A stretch of 64,000 nucleotides of DNA from Firmicutes bacterium UBA5201 (GTDB lineage: Bacteria > Bacillota > Clostridia > Peptostreptococcales > Acidaminobacteraceae). Shown here one piece after another: positions 17,112 through 25,654 of the stretch (position 1 is the first letter of the stretch; each line of letters starts with the position of its first letter). The translations under genes were made by a program, and so were the position numbers. The DNA lies in contig DHVT01000025.1 of assembly GCA_002412775.1 (NCBI GenBank), positions 124,001 to 188,000 on the forward strand. Direction: 5' to 3'. Under the pieces are notes generated by a model, which ran no database searches, was not told the DNA's origin, and saw nothing but the letters and a program-made list of their open reading frames with translations.

Positions 17112-18767
17112 ATGAACAGCTTTACGGCTAAAGACATTTTGGCGATTTTGATCCCACTGTTTGGTGGTTTGGGATTATTCCTTTATGGAATGAATGTTAT
17201 GAGTGATGGTATAGAAAAATCCGCAGGCAATAAAATGGAAAAGATCATTGAGAAATTGTCCGGCAATATTTTTAAAGGGGTATTGGTAGGGGCGATTGTC
17301 ACGGTAATCGTTCAGAGTTCATCGGCGACTACGGTTATGGTGGTCGGTTTTGTCAACGCCGGAATCATGAACCTGACCCAGGCGATCGGTATCATCATGG
17401 GTGCCAATATCGGTACCACCGTCACAGCCCAGTTGGTATCCATCAATCTTACGGCACTTGCCCCGATCGCAATAGCGCTCGGTAGTGCCATCAAACTGTT
17501 TTCAAAGAAAAACAAGCAGGTGATCTTGGGAGAGATCGTCCTCGGTTTCGGTATGCTGTTCCTCGGTATGGACATAATGAAGCAAGCGATGTCTCCTCTT
17601 AAGGATTTTGCGGGTTTCACAGAAATGGTCGCCGCCATAGGGTCAGGCACATTTCTTGGAACAGTGGAAGGCTTTGTGCTTGGTTTCATTATCACCACTT
17701 TGGTTCAAAGTTCATCCGCGTCAACAGGAATTCTTGTTGCGCTGGCACTCACTGGTGCGCTTCCGATTCAGGCGGCATTCCCGGTATTGCTCGGTACCAA
17801 CGTCGGAACTTGTACAACCGCGTTGATCTCTTCCATCAGTGCCAACAGAACCGCAAAACGTGCGGCTCTGATGCATCTTCTGTTCAACCTGGTCGGTACC
17901 ATAGTGTTCATTATCTTCTTCAGCAAGATGACTGTGAATCTGGTCGTAAGCATGAGTGATGAACCGGCTCGACAATTGGCGAATGCCCATACTTTCTTCA
18001 ACGTTGTGAATACGCTATTGCTCCTTCCTTTTGCCGGGTTGATCGTTAAAGCGGTGACCAAGATTCTTCCTGTGACGGATGAGGAAAAAGAAGAGCAGAT
18101 GTTCGGCACAAAATATCTGGATGAACGTATCCTTGAGACGCCTACCATTGCAATGGGTCAAGTCATCAAGGAAGTGCTCCATATGGGCAATCTGGCCAAA
18201 TTATCACTTGAAAGTGCTATTGAGAGTGTAGAAACCAATAATGTCAAAGCTGCAGAAAAAACATTCAAGATTGAGAAGACCATCAATATGTTGGAACGTG
18301 AGATCAGCAATTATCTGATTAAATTGTCCAATACGGCCATCGATTTTGAGGATCGTCAAATCATCGACGGACTTTTCAGCACAATCAACGATATAGAGCG
18401 CGTGGGTGACCATGCGGACAATATCGCTGAACTCGGCATGTATAAAGTTGACAATGAAGTGACTTTCTCTGAAAAAGCAGTCATAGAGATGAAGGATATG
18501 GTGGATCAGGTTACAACAGCATTTGACATGGCCATGGAATCACTGAGAGAAGGCGACCGTCACAAAGCCCAACGAGTTGTGGAGATTGAAGGGGCCATTG
18601 ATGAAATGGAGAAAACACTCCGCAAGAAGCATATAACAAGACTGAATGAAGGACGCTGTGAGACCAATTCTGGAATCATTTTTCTGGATATGCTCAGCAA
18701 TCTCGAGCGCATTTCCGACCACGCATCCAATATTGCACTTGCAGTACTGGATGTAAGAGGCGAATAA
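17112..18767 (+). CDS. Na/phosphate cotransporter family protein with PhoU-like domain
   Basis: A 551-aa membrane protein of the NptA/YjbB (PNaS) family. Two inverted Na/Pi repeats each carry the QSS signature (VQSSSATTVMVVGFV and VQSSSASTGILVALA), with about nine helices in the first 320 residues. The last ~200 residues are a soluble PhoU-like helical domain (ERVGDHADNIAELG; LERISDHASNIALAV). The ATG at 17112 has AAGGAG eight bases upstream; upstream in-frame codons lack this. It may export or import phosphate; direction cannot be told from sequence. Confidence 0.9.
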   Translation: MNSFTAKDILAILIPLFGGLGLFLYGMNVMSDGIEKSAGNKMEKIIEKLSGNIFKGVLVGAIVTVIVQSSSATTVMVVGFVNAGIMNLTQAIGIIMGANIGTTVTAQLVSINLTALAPIAIALGSAIKLFSKKNKQVILGEIVLGFGMLFLGMDIMKQAMSPLKDFAGFTEMVAAIGSGTFLGTVEGFVLGFIITTLVQSSSASTGILVALALTGALPIQAAFPVLLGTNVGTCTTALISSISANRTAKRAALMHLLFNLVGTIVFIIFFSKMTVNLVVSMSDEPARQLANAHTFFNVVNTLLLLPFAGLIVKAVTKILPVTDEEKEEQMFGTKYLDERILETPTIAMGQVIKEVLHMGNLAKLSLESAIESVETNNVKAAEKTFKIEKTINMLEREISNYLIKLSNTAIDFEDRQIIDGLFSTINDIERVGDHADNIAELGMYKVDNEVTFSEKAVIEMKDMVDQVTTAFDMAMESLREGDRHKAQRVVEIEGAIDEMEKTLRKKHITRLNEGRCETNSGIIFLDMLSNLERISDHASNIALAVLDVRGE

Positions 18768-18789
18768 AAACATATTTGGAGGCAATCTT

Positions 18790-19737
18790 ATGGAATCTCT
18801 TTATGACGTAGTGATTATCGGAGCCGGTCCGGCAGGATTATCCGCTGGGCTTTATGCGGCTCGTGCAAAAATGTCCACTTTGATCTTGGAAAGAGACAAA
18901 ACCGGTGGTCAGATCTCAGGTACCGAAGAAGTGGCAAACTATCCCGGTTCGATTGAAGACGCAACAGGTCCTTCGCTCGTTGCGCGGATGGTGGAACAAT
19001 GCGAGTCGTTTGGTGCCCTTAGAAAAAAAGCGGACGTGACAGCACTGGAACTCGACGGAAAAATCAAGAAAATCCACACGGATCAAGGTTTGATAGAGGC
19101 AAAATCCGTAATTTTGGCGCTTGGTGCATCTCCTAGAAAACTCGGAGTGCCCGGTGAAAATGAACTGACCGGAAAAGGCGTCTCATATTGCGCGACTTGT
19201 GACGCGGAATTTTTCACCGACCTGGAAGTGATCGTATTCGGTGGTGGCGATACCGCTCTTGAAGAAGGTATGTTCATCACAAAATTCGCACGCAAAGTGA
19301 CGGTTGTCCATAGACGCGATACTTTCAGAGCGGCAAAGTCCATTGTGGAAAAAGCCATGAAGAATCCAAAAATGAACTTCATTTATAATTCAGGGCCAAA
19401 AGAAATTCTTGGCGATGGGATCGTGCAAGGTGTCGTGATTGAAAACTTCGAAACAGGTGAGACCACAACCTTGGATGCAAACCCTGATGACGGCATCATG
19501 GGAATCTTTGTGTTCATCGGATATCTGCCTGAAAATGAACTGATCAAGGATATGCTAAAATTGGACAAACAAGGTTATATAGTAACTGATGATAATATGC
19601 TTACGGATATTCCCGGTGTTTTCGCTGCGGGAGACATTCGATCCAAATCACTCAGACAAGTGGTGACTGCTGTTTCTGATGGAGCCATTGCGGCTGTTCA
19701 GGCTGAAAAATATGTAGACGCCACATTTGAAGAATAG
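18790..19737 (+). CDS. trxB: Thioredoxin reductase
   Basis: NADPH-dependent flavoprotein that reduces thioredoxin, 315 aa. It has an N-terminal FAD site GAGPAGLSAGLYAAR, the redox-active CATC at residues 134-137, a nucleotide-binding GGGDTALEEG, and the C-terminal FAD motif VFAAGDIR. It is directly followed by trxA, 11 bases away, forming a thioredoxin system operon. Confidence 0.96.
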   Translation: MESLYDVVIIGAGPAGLSAGLYAARAKMSTLILERDKTGGQISGTEEVANYPGSIEDATGPSLVARMVEQCESFGALRKKADVTALELDGKIKKIHTDQGLIEAKSVILALGASPRKLGVPGENELTGKGVSYCATCDAEFFTDLEVIVFGGGDTALEEGMFITKFARKVTVVHRRDTFRAAKSIVEKAMKNPKMNFIYNSGPKEILGDGIVQGVVIENFETGETTTLDANPDDGIMGIFVFIGYLPENELIKDMLKLDKQGYIVTDDNMLTDIPGVFAAGDIRSKSLRQVVTAVSDGAIAAVQAEKYVDATFEE

Positions 19738-19747
19738 GAGGCTGTAT

Positions 19748-20065
19748 ATGTTGGAATTCAACAAAGAAAACTTCCAAGAGGAAGTTCTTGATGCAAAAGG
19801 ACTTGTTCTTGTGGACTACTGGGGTGAGGGCTGTGAACCCTGTCGCGCTTTGATGCCTGCTTTCGATGAACTGTCGGTGGCATACGAAGGCCGCGTCAAG
19901 TTCGGTAAACTCAATACGACCCAAGACAGAAGATTGGCCCTTAGCCAACGTGTTCTGGGGTTGCCTACCATCGTGCTATACAAAGATGGCGCCAGAGTCG
20001 GGGAATGCATCAAAGACAATGCATCCAGGGACGGGATTGTCAATCTGCTTGAAACGCACTTGTAG
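19748..20065 (+). CDS. trxA: Thioredoxin with atypical GCEPC active site
   Basis: Small thioredoxin-fold protein, 105 aa. The active site reads GCEPC (Cys29 and Cys32) instead of the usual WCGPC, with Trp25 three residues earlier than normal. A GCVPC site with the same Trp loss is known in thioredoxins of Eubacterium acidaminophilum and Clostridium litorale, where they reduce glycine reductase. The cis-proline is in GLPTIVLY. The ATG at 19748 follows TAGGAGG; it is the partner of trxB just upstream. Confidence 0.92.
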   Translation: MLEFNKENFQEEVLDAKGLVLVDYWGEGCEPCRALMPAFDELSVAYEGRVKFGKLNTTQDRRLALSQRVLGLPTIVLYKDGARVGECIKDNASRDGIVNLLETHL

Positions 20066-20080
20066 GGACATCTATAATAG

Positions 20081-20112
20081 CTTCAGTGTCATTTGACACT
20101 GAAGTTTTTTTA
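20081..20112 (+). terminator. Intrinsic terminator after trxA
   Basis: CTTCAGTGTCA pairs with TGACACTGAAG around a TT loop, followed by TTTTTTTA. Confidence 0.93.
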
Positions 20113-20411
20113 TGGCTTTCCGAATAATTTGAAATTTGCGTTTTTTATTAATAATATACAAAATAAAGCGACTATAATTGCTCGTGATGTTATAAGGGTA
20201 TCATTGTTTGTGAGATGTTAACACATCAAATCGTGAGACGATGCATATGGACGGGGATGTTTGGAGTTTTTTCACATAGTTTTTTCAATAAATGTTCCAA
20301 CTGAGTGGAGTATATTTTTTGTTTTTGAAAATTTTACAAATCGACGTTCGTACAATAGTGTCTAAAAAGGGTGAAATCAGTGCAATAAGAGGATTTGATG
20401 AGATATTAGTG
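20113..20411. other. Gene-free AT-rich stretch before the nucleoside transporter operon
   Basis: About 300 bases without a credible reading frame. A TATAAT near 20173 could be a second promoter. The small hairpin ATCGT-GAG-ACGAT (20232-20244) and a TGTTAACA palindrome (about 20217-20224) are visible. I compared it with purine riboswitch consensus elements and did not find the conserved loop-loop sequences. Confidence 0.4.
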
Positions 20412-20440
20412 TTGTAATTTGAATTGGATAACGATATAAT
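20412..20440 (+). promoter_or_regulatory. Promoter of the BMP nucleoside transporter operon
   Basis: TTGTAA (20412-20417) and TATAAT (20435-20440) are separated by exactly 17 bases, giving a start about 40 bases before the lipoprotein gene. The match to the vegetative sigma-A consensus is strong. Confidence 0.75.
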
Positions 20441-20486
20441 TGATTCATAGACGCAAGTCGAATGAAATTAAAAGTGGAGGTTTAGA

Positions 20487-21623
20487 ATGAAAAAAGTATT
20501 ACTAATTGTACTATCAATCATGTTGGTAAGTATGGGGTTAGTAGGTTGTGCACAAGCTGATGACACTTATGAAATCGCATTGATCACGGACAAAGGAAAT
20601 ATCGACGACAAATCATTCAACCAAGGCGCTTGGGAAGGTGTTGTTGAGTACGCTGAAGCCAACAAAGTTTCACATACTTACATCAAGCCTGAAGAAGCAT
20701 CAGACGCAGGATACCTTGCAGCCATCGATTTGGCCGTAACTGGTGGAGCAAAAGTAATTGTGACTCCTGGTTTCCTTTTCGAAGTACCTATCTACGAAGC
20801 ACAAACAAAATATCCTGATATCAAGTTCATCCTTCTTGATGGTGCGCCACATACTGCGGATTACTCAACATTTGAAACAAAATCAAATGTTGCAAGTATC
20901 ATGTACTCTGAAGAAGAGTCAGGATACCTCGCAGGTTACGCCGCTGTTCAAGATGGCATGACAAAGCTTGGTTTCATGGGCGGTATGGCAGTTCCTGCTG
21001 TTCAAGCGTTCGGTTACGGATTCCTTCAAGGAGCCGAGGCTGCTGCTGCTGAACTCGGACTTGCTGATGGCGCTGTGACTGTGACTTACCACTACACAGG
21101 AAACTTTGAAGAAAACGACACAAACAAAGCAACTGCAAGAACAATGTTCCAAGAAGGCGTAGAAGTTATCTTTGCTGCCGGTGGAGCAGTTGGTAAAAGC
21201 GTTATGTCTGCTGCTGCAGAGTCAGATGGCAAAGTAATCGGCGTTGACGTTGACCAAAGATATGACAGCGAAACAGTAATCACTTCTGCTACAAAAGGTC
21301 TTGCCGCTTCAGTTGTAAGCGTTCTTGAATCTATTTTCAAAACTGACAGCTGGGCAACATACTCAGGAAAAACAACTTACTTCAATGCTGCCAACGGTGG
21401 CGTAGGTCTTCCTACTGAAGTAATTGGTGATGATTCTGCAAGTGCATTCGACAGATTTGAATCATTTGATCAAGCTGCTTATGATGCGGTATTCTCTACT
21501 CTTGAAAGCGGAAGCGTTTCAATTCTCCGTTCAATCACAGTTGCTGATCCAAGTGGAGCTGCTACAGCAGATGAGCTTGTTTCCGCATTGAAACTTGTAA
21601 AGGTTTCTGTGACCACTAGATAG
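20487..21623 (+). CDS. BMP family substrate-binding lipoprotein (nucleoside ABC importer)
   Basis: Extracellular lipid-anchored binding protein, 378 aa. The signal peptide ends in the lipobox LVGC (Cys21). The mature part has the BMP/PnrA pattern: IALITDKGNIDDKSFNQGAWEG, then GYLAGYAA and FAAGGAVGKSVMSAA. Families of this kind bind purine nucleosides (B. subtilis NupN, Treponema PnrA). Codon choice is more biased (GCT, GAA, CTT, TCA) than in neighbouring genes, suggesting high expression. A terminator-like hairpin follows, so the permease genes downstream are probably made at a lower level by read-through. Confidence 0.9.
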   Translation: MKKVLLIVLSIMLVSMGLVGCAQADDTYEIALITDKGNIDDKSFNQGAWEGVVEYAEANKVSHTYIKPEEASDAGYLAAIDLAVTGGAKVIVTPGFLFEVPIYEAQTKYPDIKFILLDGAPHTADYSTFETKSNVASIMYSEEESGYLAGYAAVQDGMTKLGFMGGMAVPAVQAFGYGFLQGAEAAAAELGLADGAVTVTYHYTGNFEENDTNKATARTMFQEGVEVIFAAGGAVGKSVMSAAAESDGKVIGVDVDQRYDSETVITSATKGLAASVVSVLESIFKTDSWATYSGKTTYFNAANGGVGLPTEVIGDDSASAFDRFESFDQAAYDAVFSTLESGSVSILRSITVADPSGAATADELVSALKLVKVSVTTR

Positions 21624-21674
21624 TAAGAAAATTCTGACATATTGGCGATCGCCTTATGCGAGTAAAAATCTATT

Positions 21675-21710
21675 AATGGGGGATGCGTAAGTCTTCCCCC
21701 ATTTTTTTAT
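21675..21710 (+). terminator. Attenuating terminator between lipoprotein and ATPase genes
   Basis: AATGGGGGA pairs with TCCCCCATT around a TGCGTAAGTC-type loop, followed by TTTTTTT. Its place inside the operon suggests differential expression of the binding protein. Confidence 0.85.
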
Positions 21711-21812
21711 ACTAAAAAATCAGTGTTTGAAGGTTCGGTTTTTTACGTATAAAGTAACTATCACAAACCAATTTGGTTATGAAATTCAAAATAGTAATTA
21801 GAAGAGGTAAAA

Positions 21813-23360
21813 GTGGAAAATTATATTGTTGAGATGCTAGGTATAACTAAAGAATTCCCGGGTATTATTGCGAATGACAATATTACCCTGAACTTGAAAA
21901 AAGGGGAAGTTCATGCGTTGCTCGGTGAGAACGGCGCTGGAAAATCCACACTGATGAGTGTGCTTTTCGGGTTATATCAAGCAGAAAAAGGTGAGATAAG
22001 AAAAAATGGACAGGTTGTCAAGATCAACAATCCAAACGACGCCAATGCACTAGGTATTGGGATGGTTCACCAACACTTCAAACTCGTAGAAATCTTTACT
22101 GTACTTGAAAACATCATTCTAGGTGTGGAACCTAATACCATGGGTTTTCTTCAAAAAAATGAGGCGCGAAAAAAAGTTTTGGAACTCAGTGAGAAGTACG
22201 GACTGAGCATCAAACCTGATGCATTGATCGAGGACATTTCTGTTGGCATGCAACAAAGAGTGGAGATCCTCAAGATGCTTTATAGAGATAATGAAATACT
22301 GATTTTTGATGAGCCTACGGCTGTTTTGACTCCGCAGGAAATCAAAGAGTTGCTCAAAATCATGAGAGGATTTGCGAGTGAAGGGAAATCGATACTGTTC
22401 ATAACGCACAAACTCAATGAGATCATGGAAGTTGCCGACAGATGCACCGTGCTCAGAAAAGGCCAATATATTGGTACCGTGGATGTCAAAACCACCGACA
22501 AGGAAGAACTTTCCAGAATGATGGTCGGTAGAGACATCAGTTTCAGTGTGGACAAAAAACCCGCCGAACCTAAAGAAGTCGTACTTTCAGTGAACAATGT
22601 CACTGTCGCATCGAAGCATCATAAGAACAATGCTGTCAGAAACGTCACTTTTGATGTGAAAGCTGGAGAAATTGTCTGTCTTGCGGGTATTGACGGCAAT
22701 GGCCAGACGGAATTCGTCTCGGCACTTACAGGTCTTGAAAAAATGGTTGATGGAAAAGTGACACTATGTGGCAAAGACATCACAAAAGCTTCAGTCAGAG
22801 ACCGTTCTGTCGCCGGAATGAGCCATATTCCAGAGGACAGACACAAACACGGCCTTGTTCTGGATTATACGCTTCAAGAAAACATGGTCCTTCAAAGATA
22901 CTGGCAAAAAGAATTTCAGAATAAGGGTTTCATCAAATTCGATGAAGTCAGAAAATATGCGGAAAACCTGATTGAGCGATTTGATGTCAGGAGTGGTCAA
23001 GGCCCGATCACTATGGTAAGAAGCATGTCAGGTGGCAATCAACAAAAAGCCATCATCGCACGTGAGATCGATAAAAAACATGAGTTGCTTGTAGCGGTCC
23101 AACCGACCAGAGGTCTTGACGTCGGCGCCATAGAATATATCCACAAACAACTTGTCGAAAGACGAGATGCCGGAAAAGGCGTACTCCTGGTCTCACTTGA
23201 ACTGGAAGAGGTCATGAACGTCAGCGACCGCATCCTGGTGATGTATGAAGGTGAGATCGTAGGTGAACTGGATCCAAAGACAACCACTGTCCAAGAACTC
23301 GGTCTATATATGTCGGGCGCGAAACGCAATACTGTAAAGGAGATTGACAATGCAGGGTAA
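21813..23360 (+). CDS. Nucleoside ABC transporter, duplicated ATP-binding protein
   Basis: ATPase of a sugar/nucleoside-type (CUT2-like) importer with two fused nucleotide-binding domains, 515 aa, similar to B. subtilis NupO. The first domain is canonical (GENGAGKST; SVGMQQRVEIL; FDEPTAVLTP). The second has the family's altered Walker A GIDGNGQTEF, signature MSGGNQQKAIIARE, and Walker B with AVQPTRGLDVGA. GTG at 21813 is the start, after AGAGGT. Downstream permeases follow without gaps. Confidence 0.93.
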   Translation: MENYIVEMLGITKEFPGIIANDNITLNLKKGEVHALLGENGAGKSTLMSVLFGLYQAEKGEIRKNGQVVKINNPNDANALGIGMVHQHFKLVEIFTVLENIILGVEPNTMGFLQKNEARKKVLELSEKYGLSIKPDALIEDISVGMQQRVEILKMLYRDNEILIFDEPTAVLTPQEIKELLKIMRGFASEGKSILFITHKLNEIMEVADRCTVLRKGQYIGTVDVKTTDKEELSRMMVGRDISFSVDKKPAEPKEVVLSVNNVTVASKHHKNNAVRNVTFDVKAGEIVCLAGIDGNGQTEFVSALTGLEKMVDGKVTLCGKDITKASVRDRSVAGMSHIPEDRHKHGLVLDYTLQENMVLQRYWQKEFQNKGFIKFDEVRKYAENLIERFDVRSGQGPITMVRSMSGGNQQKAIIAREIDKKHELLVAVQPTRGLDVGAIEYIHKQLVERRDAGKGVLLVSLELEEVMNVSDRILVMYEGEIVGELDPKTTTVQELGLYMSGAKRNTVKEIDNAG

Positions 23361-24498
23361 AAACGGCACGTCTCAAAAAAACAAGTATTTCTTAAAAAAC
23401 ATTACGCATAGTAGTGGATTTTCTGCATTTTCGTCTGCATTGGTCGCAATCATATTAGGACTTGTTTTCGGATTTATTGTTATGCTTTTCGCACAACCTG
23501 AGAACGCCATCAAAGGATTTCGTTATGTATTGGTGGGTGGACTTGGGCGATTCGGTAGCGTTCTCTATTTTGCGACACCAATATTGATGACTGGACTTGC
23601 TGTCGGATTTGCATTCAAGATGGGGCTTTTCAACATCGGTGCCTCGGGACAATATACGATGGGTATGTTCTTTGCGATATATGTCGGGTTCATGTGGGAT
23701 TTGCCTCCCGGAGTACACTGGATTGTCGCAATTCTGGCAGGAATGGTCGGAGGAATGATCTGGGGTTTCATACCGGGGATTTTCAAAGCGTTGCTCAATG
23801 TAAATGAGGTCATCACTTCCATCATGTTCAACTATATCGGAATGTATCTGGTCGATATGTGGATTCAAGGCAATGCCGTCATGTTTGTCTCTTCGAAATC
23901 AAGAACGAATTATTTGCCTATGAGCGTACAAATACCTTCACTGGGAATTGATGGATCCAACGTCAACCTTGGAATAGTGTTGGCGGTCATAATTGGAATT
24001 GTACTTTATATCGTTCTACAGAAAACCACGTTCGGCTATGAACTCAAAGCTACAGGTCATAACAAGTATGCGAGTGATTATGCCGGAATGAAAGGCAAGA
24101 AAAACATCATCCTCACAATGGTCATCGCAGGTGGTCTGGCGGGTCTTGGCGGTGCTTTTGCAATATTGGCACCTTCTGCAATCGCCGGAAGCAGCATGAC
24201 TTACGAGCCGATCAATATAATCGCGGCCAACGGTTTCAACGGTATTGCGGTTGCGCTGCTCGGAAATGCACATCCAATCGGAATCATATTCTCATCAGTC
24301 TTCATTTCTCATATCCAGCGTGGCGGATCTCTAGCCGGTCTTGTTGGATATAAACCTGAGATCATTGATGTGGTGATCGGTGTCATCATTTACTTCTCGG
24401 CATTTGCGATGATCATGAATGCCGCACTCGCAAGATTTGTGAAACGACATATTACCCGTAAAGATGAAAAAGTAGTCAAAGCAAAGGAGGCAGAATAA
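23350..24498 (+). CDS. Nucleoside ABC transporter permease (first)
   Basis: BPD_transp_2-type permease of 382 aa, about ten hydrophobic segments, similar to NupP. The family loop is present as GHNKYASDYAGMKGKKNIILTM, the permease contact for the ATPase. The ATG at 23350 is seven bases after AAGGAG; the in-frame TTG at 23344 lies too close to it. It overlaps the ATPase gene by 11 bases and the next permease gene by one base. Confidence 0.9.
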   Translation: MQGKNGTSQKNKYFLKNITHSSGFSAFSSALVAIILGLVFGFIVMLFAQPENAIKGFRYVLVGGLGRFGSVLYFATPILMTGLAVGFAFKMGLFNIGASGQYTMGMFFAIYVGFMWDLPPGVHWIVAILAGMVGGMIWGFIPGIFKALLNVNEVITSIMFNYIGMYLVDMWIQGNAVMFVSSKSRTNYLPMSVQIPSLGIDGSNVNLGIVLAVIIGIVLYIVLQKTTFGYELKATGHNKYASDYAGMKGKKNIILTMVIAGGLAGLGGAFAILAPSAIAGSSMTYEPINIIAANGFNGIAVALLGNAHPIGIIFSSVFISHIQRGGSLAGLVGYKPEIIDVVIGVIIYFSAFAMIMNAALARFVKRHITRKDEKVVKAKEAE

Positions 24499-25463
24499 TG
24501 AGTACTATTTATTATTTGATTCAAAACATGCTTCCTGTTGCGATTCCACTTCTTTTGGTAGCCCTTGGTGGAATGTTCAGTGAGCGTAGCGGTGTCATCA
24601 ATATCGCACTTGAAGGGATTATGCTTTTTGGTGCATTCTTTGGAGCATTGTTCGTTTATACCGTTCAAGGTGTGGACATGAACCCTCAAGTGTTATTGAT
24701 CCTAGGCATGCTCATAGCGGCGTTCTCGGGCTGGATTTATTCGTTGCTCCTATCTTTTGCGGCAGTGACGATGAAAGCGAACCAGACCATCACGGGTGTA
24801 TCCCTCAATATGATTATTCCTGCTGCAATCTTGTTGTTCTCAAAAATGTTTTTCAACAGTGATGGAATCACCACCACCAAGAATTTCTATATCAGGGAAG
24901 TTCCTGTACTCAGCAAGATTCCTTTGCTTGGGGAAATGTTTTTCCAAAGGACCTATCTGACGGTCATGATCGGTTTTGCTTTATTGATCATTTCGATCAT
25001 CATCTTTTATAAGACGCGATTCGGACTCAGGCTTCGTGCATGTGGTGAGCATCCTCAGGCAGCGGATTCTGTGGGAATCAACGTATACTTCATGCGTTAT
25101 GCCGGAGTCAGTTTATCCGGTATACTCGGAGGCATCGGCGGTTTCTTCTACTCTGTAGGTGTCATGGATGGTAATGTCAGCGGACACTCCGGTGTTGCCG
25201 GTTTTGGTTTCCTCGCACTTGCCGTCATGATTTTCGGTCAATGGAAACCTGGAAGAATCTTCTTTGCCGCACTGTTCTTCGCATTCCTGAGAACATTGGC
25301 GTATTCGGTCTCACTGATTCCTTTCCTGGATGGACTTGGAATCAACCAAACTTATTACAAAATGTTGCCTTATGTGGCAACAATGGTGGTTCTGGCGTTC
25401 ACATCCAAAAAGTCCAGAGCTCCTAAAGCGGAAGGGATCCCTTACGACAAGTCACAAAGATAA
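24498..25463 (+). CDS. Nucleoside ABC transporter permease (second)
   Basis: Second BPD_transp_2 permease, 321 aa, similar to NupQ. The start SERSGVINIALEGIMLFGAF and the cytoplasmic loop RLRACGEHPQAADSVGI are characteristic. The ATG shares a base with the stop of the first permease (TAATG), indicating coupling. The operon ends here at a terminator. Confidence 0.92.
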   Translation: MSTIYYLIQNMLPVAIPLLLVALGGMFSERSGVINIALEGIMLFGAFFGALFVYTVQGVDMNPQVLLILGMLIAAFSGWIYSLLLSFAAVTMKANQTITGVSLNMIIPAAILLFSKMFFNSDGITTTKNFYIREVPVLSKIPLLGEMFFQRTYLTVMIGFALLIISIIIFYKTRFGLRLRACGEHPQAADSVGINVYFMRYAGVSLSGILGGIGGFFYSVGVMDGNVSGHSGVAGFGFLALAVMIFGQWKPGRIFFAALFFAFLRTLAYSVSLIPFLDGLGINQTYYKMLPYVATMVVLAFTSKKSRAPKAEGIPYDKSQR

Positions 25464-25471
25464 CCAATCGA

Positions 25472-25520
25472 GGCAAGGATTTTCAGAAATACCATCTGGG
25501 AATCTTTGCCTTTTGTTTTG
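25472..25520 (+). terminator. Intrinsic terminator of the nucleoside transporter operon
   Basis: GGCAAGGATT (25472-25481) pairs with AATCTTTGCC (25501-25510), with an inner CAGA/TCTG helix, followed by TTTTGTTTT. Confidence 0.85.
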
Positions 25521-25593
25521 CATAAAGTTATTGGACTATCATTTTGAAAGACAATTTGATATAATTATTGAGTTAATGGATGCTTGAATTATT

Positions 25594-25611
25594 CAAGTTG
25601 TATACAACTTG
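25594..25611. promoter_or_regulatory. 18-bp perfect palindrome upstream of rpoN
   Basis: CAAGTTG-TATA-CAACTTG is a perfect palindrome 44 bases before rpoN and about 29 bases downstream of a TATAAT (25560-25565). A repressor operator placed over the early transcribed region is the simple reading; the binding protein is unknown. Confidence 0.5.
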
Positions 25612-25654
25612 GGATGATTTCACACGACTTGATTTAGGATGAGATGGTATCATA

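Noticed and set aside
20113..20486. Purine riboswitch upstream of the BMP transporter
   Set aside because: The conserved three-way junction and loop-loop bases are absent.
21637..21660. GGCGATCGCC palindrome
   Set aside because: A single HIP1-like decamer with no partner copies; probably chance.
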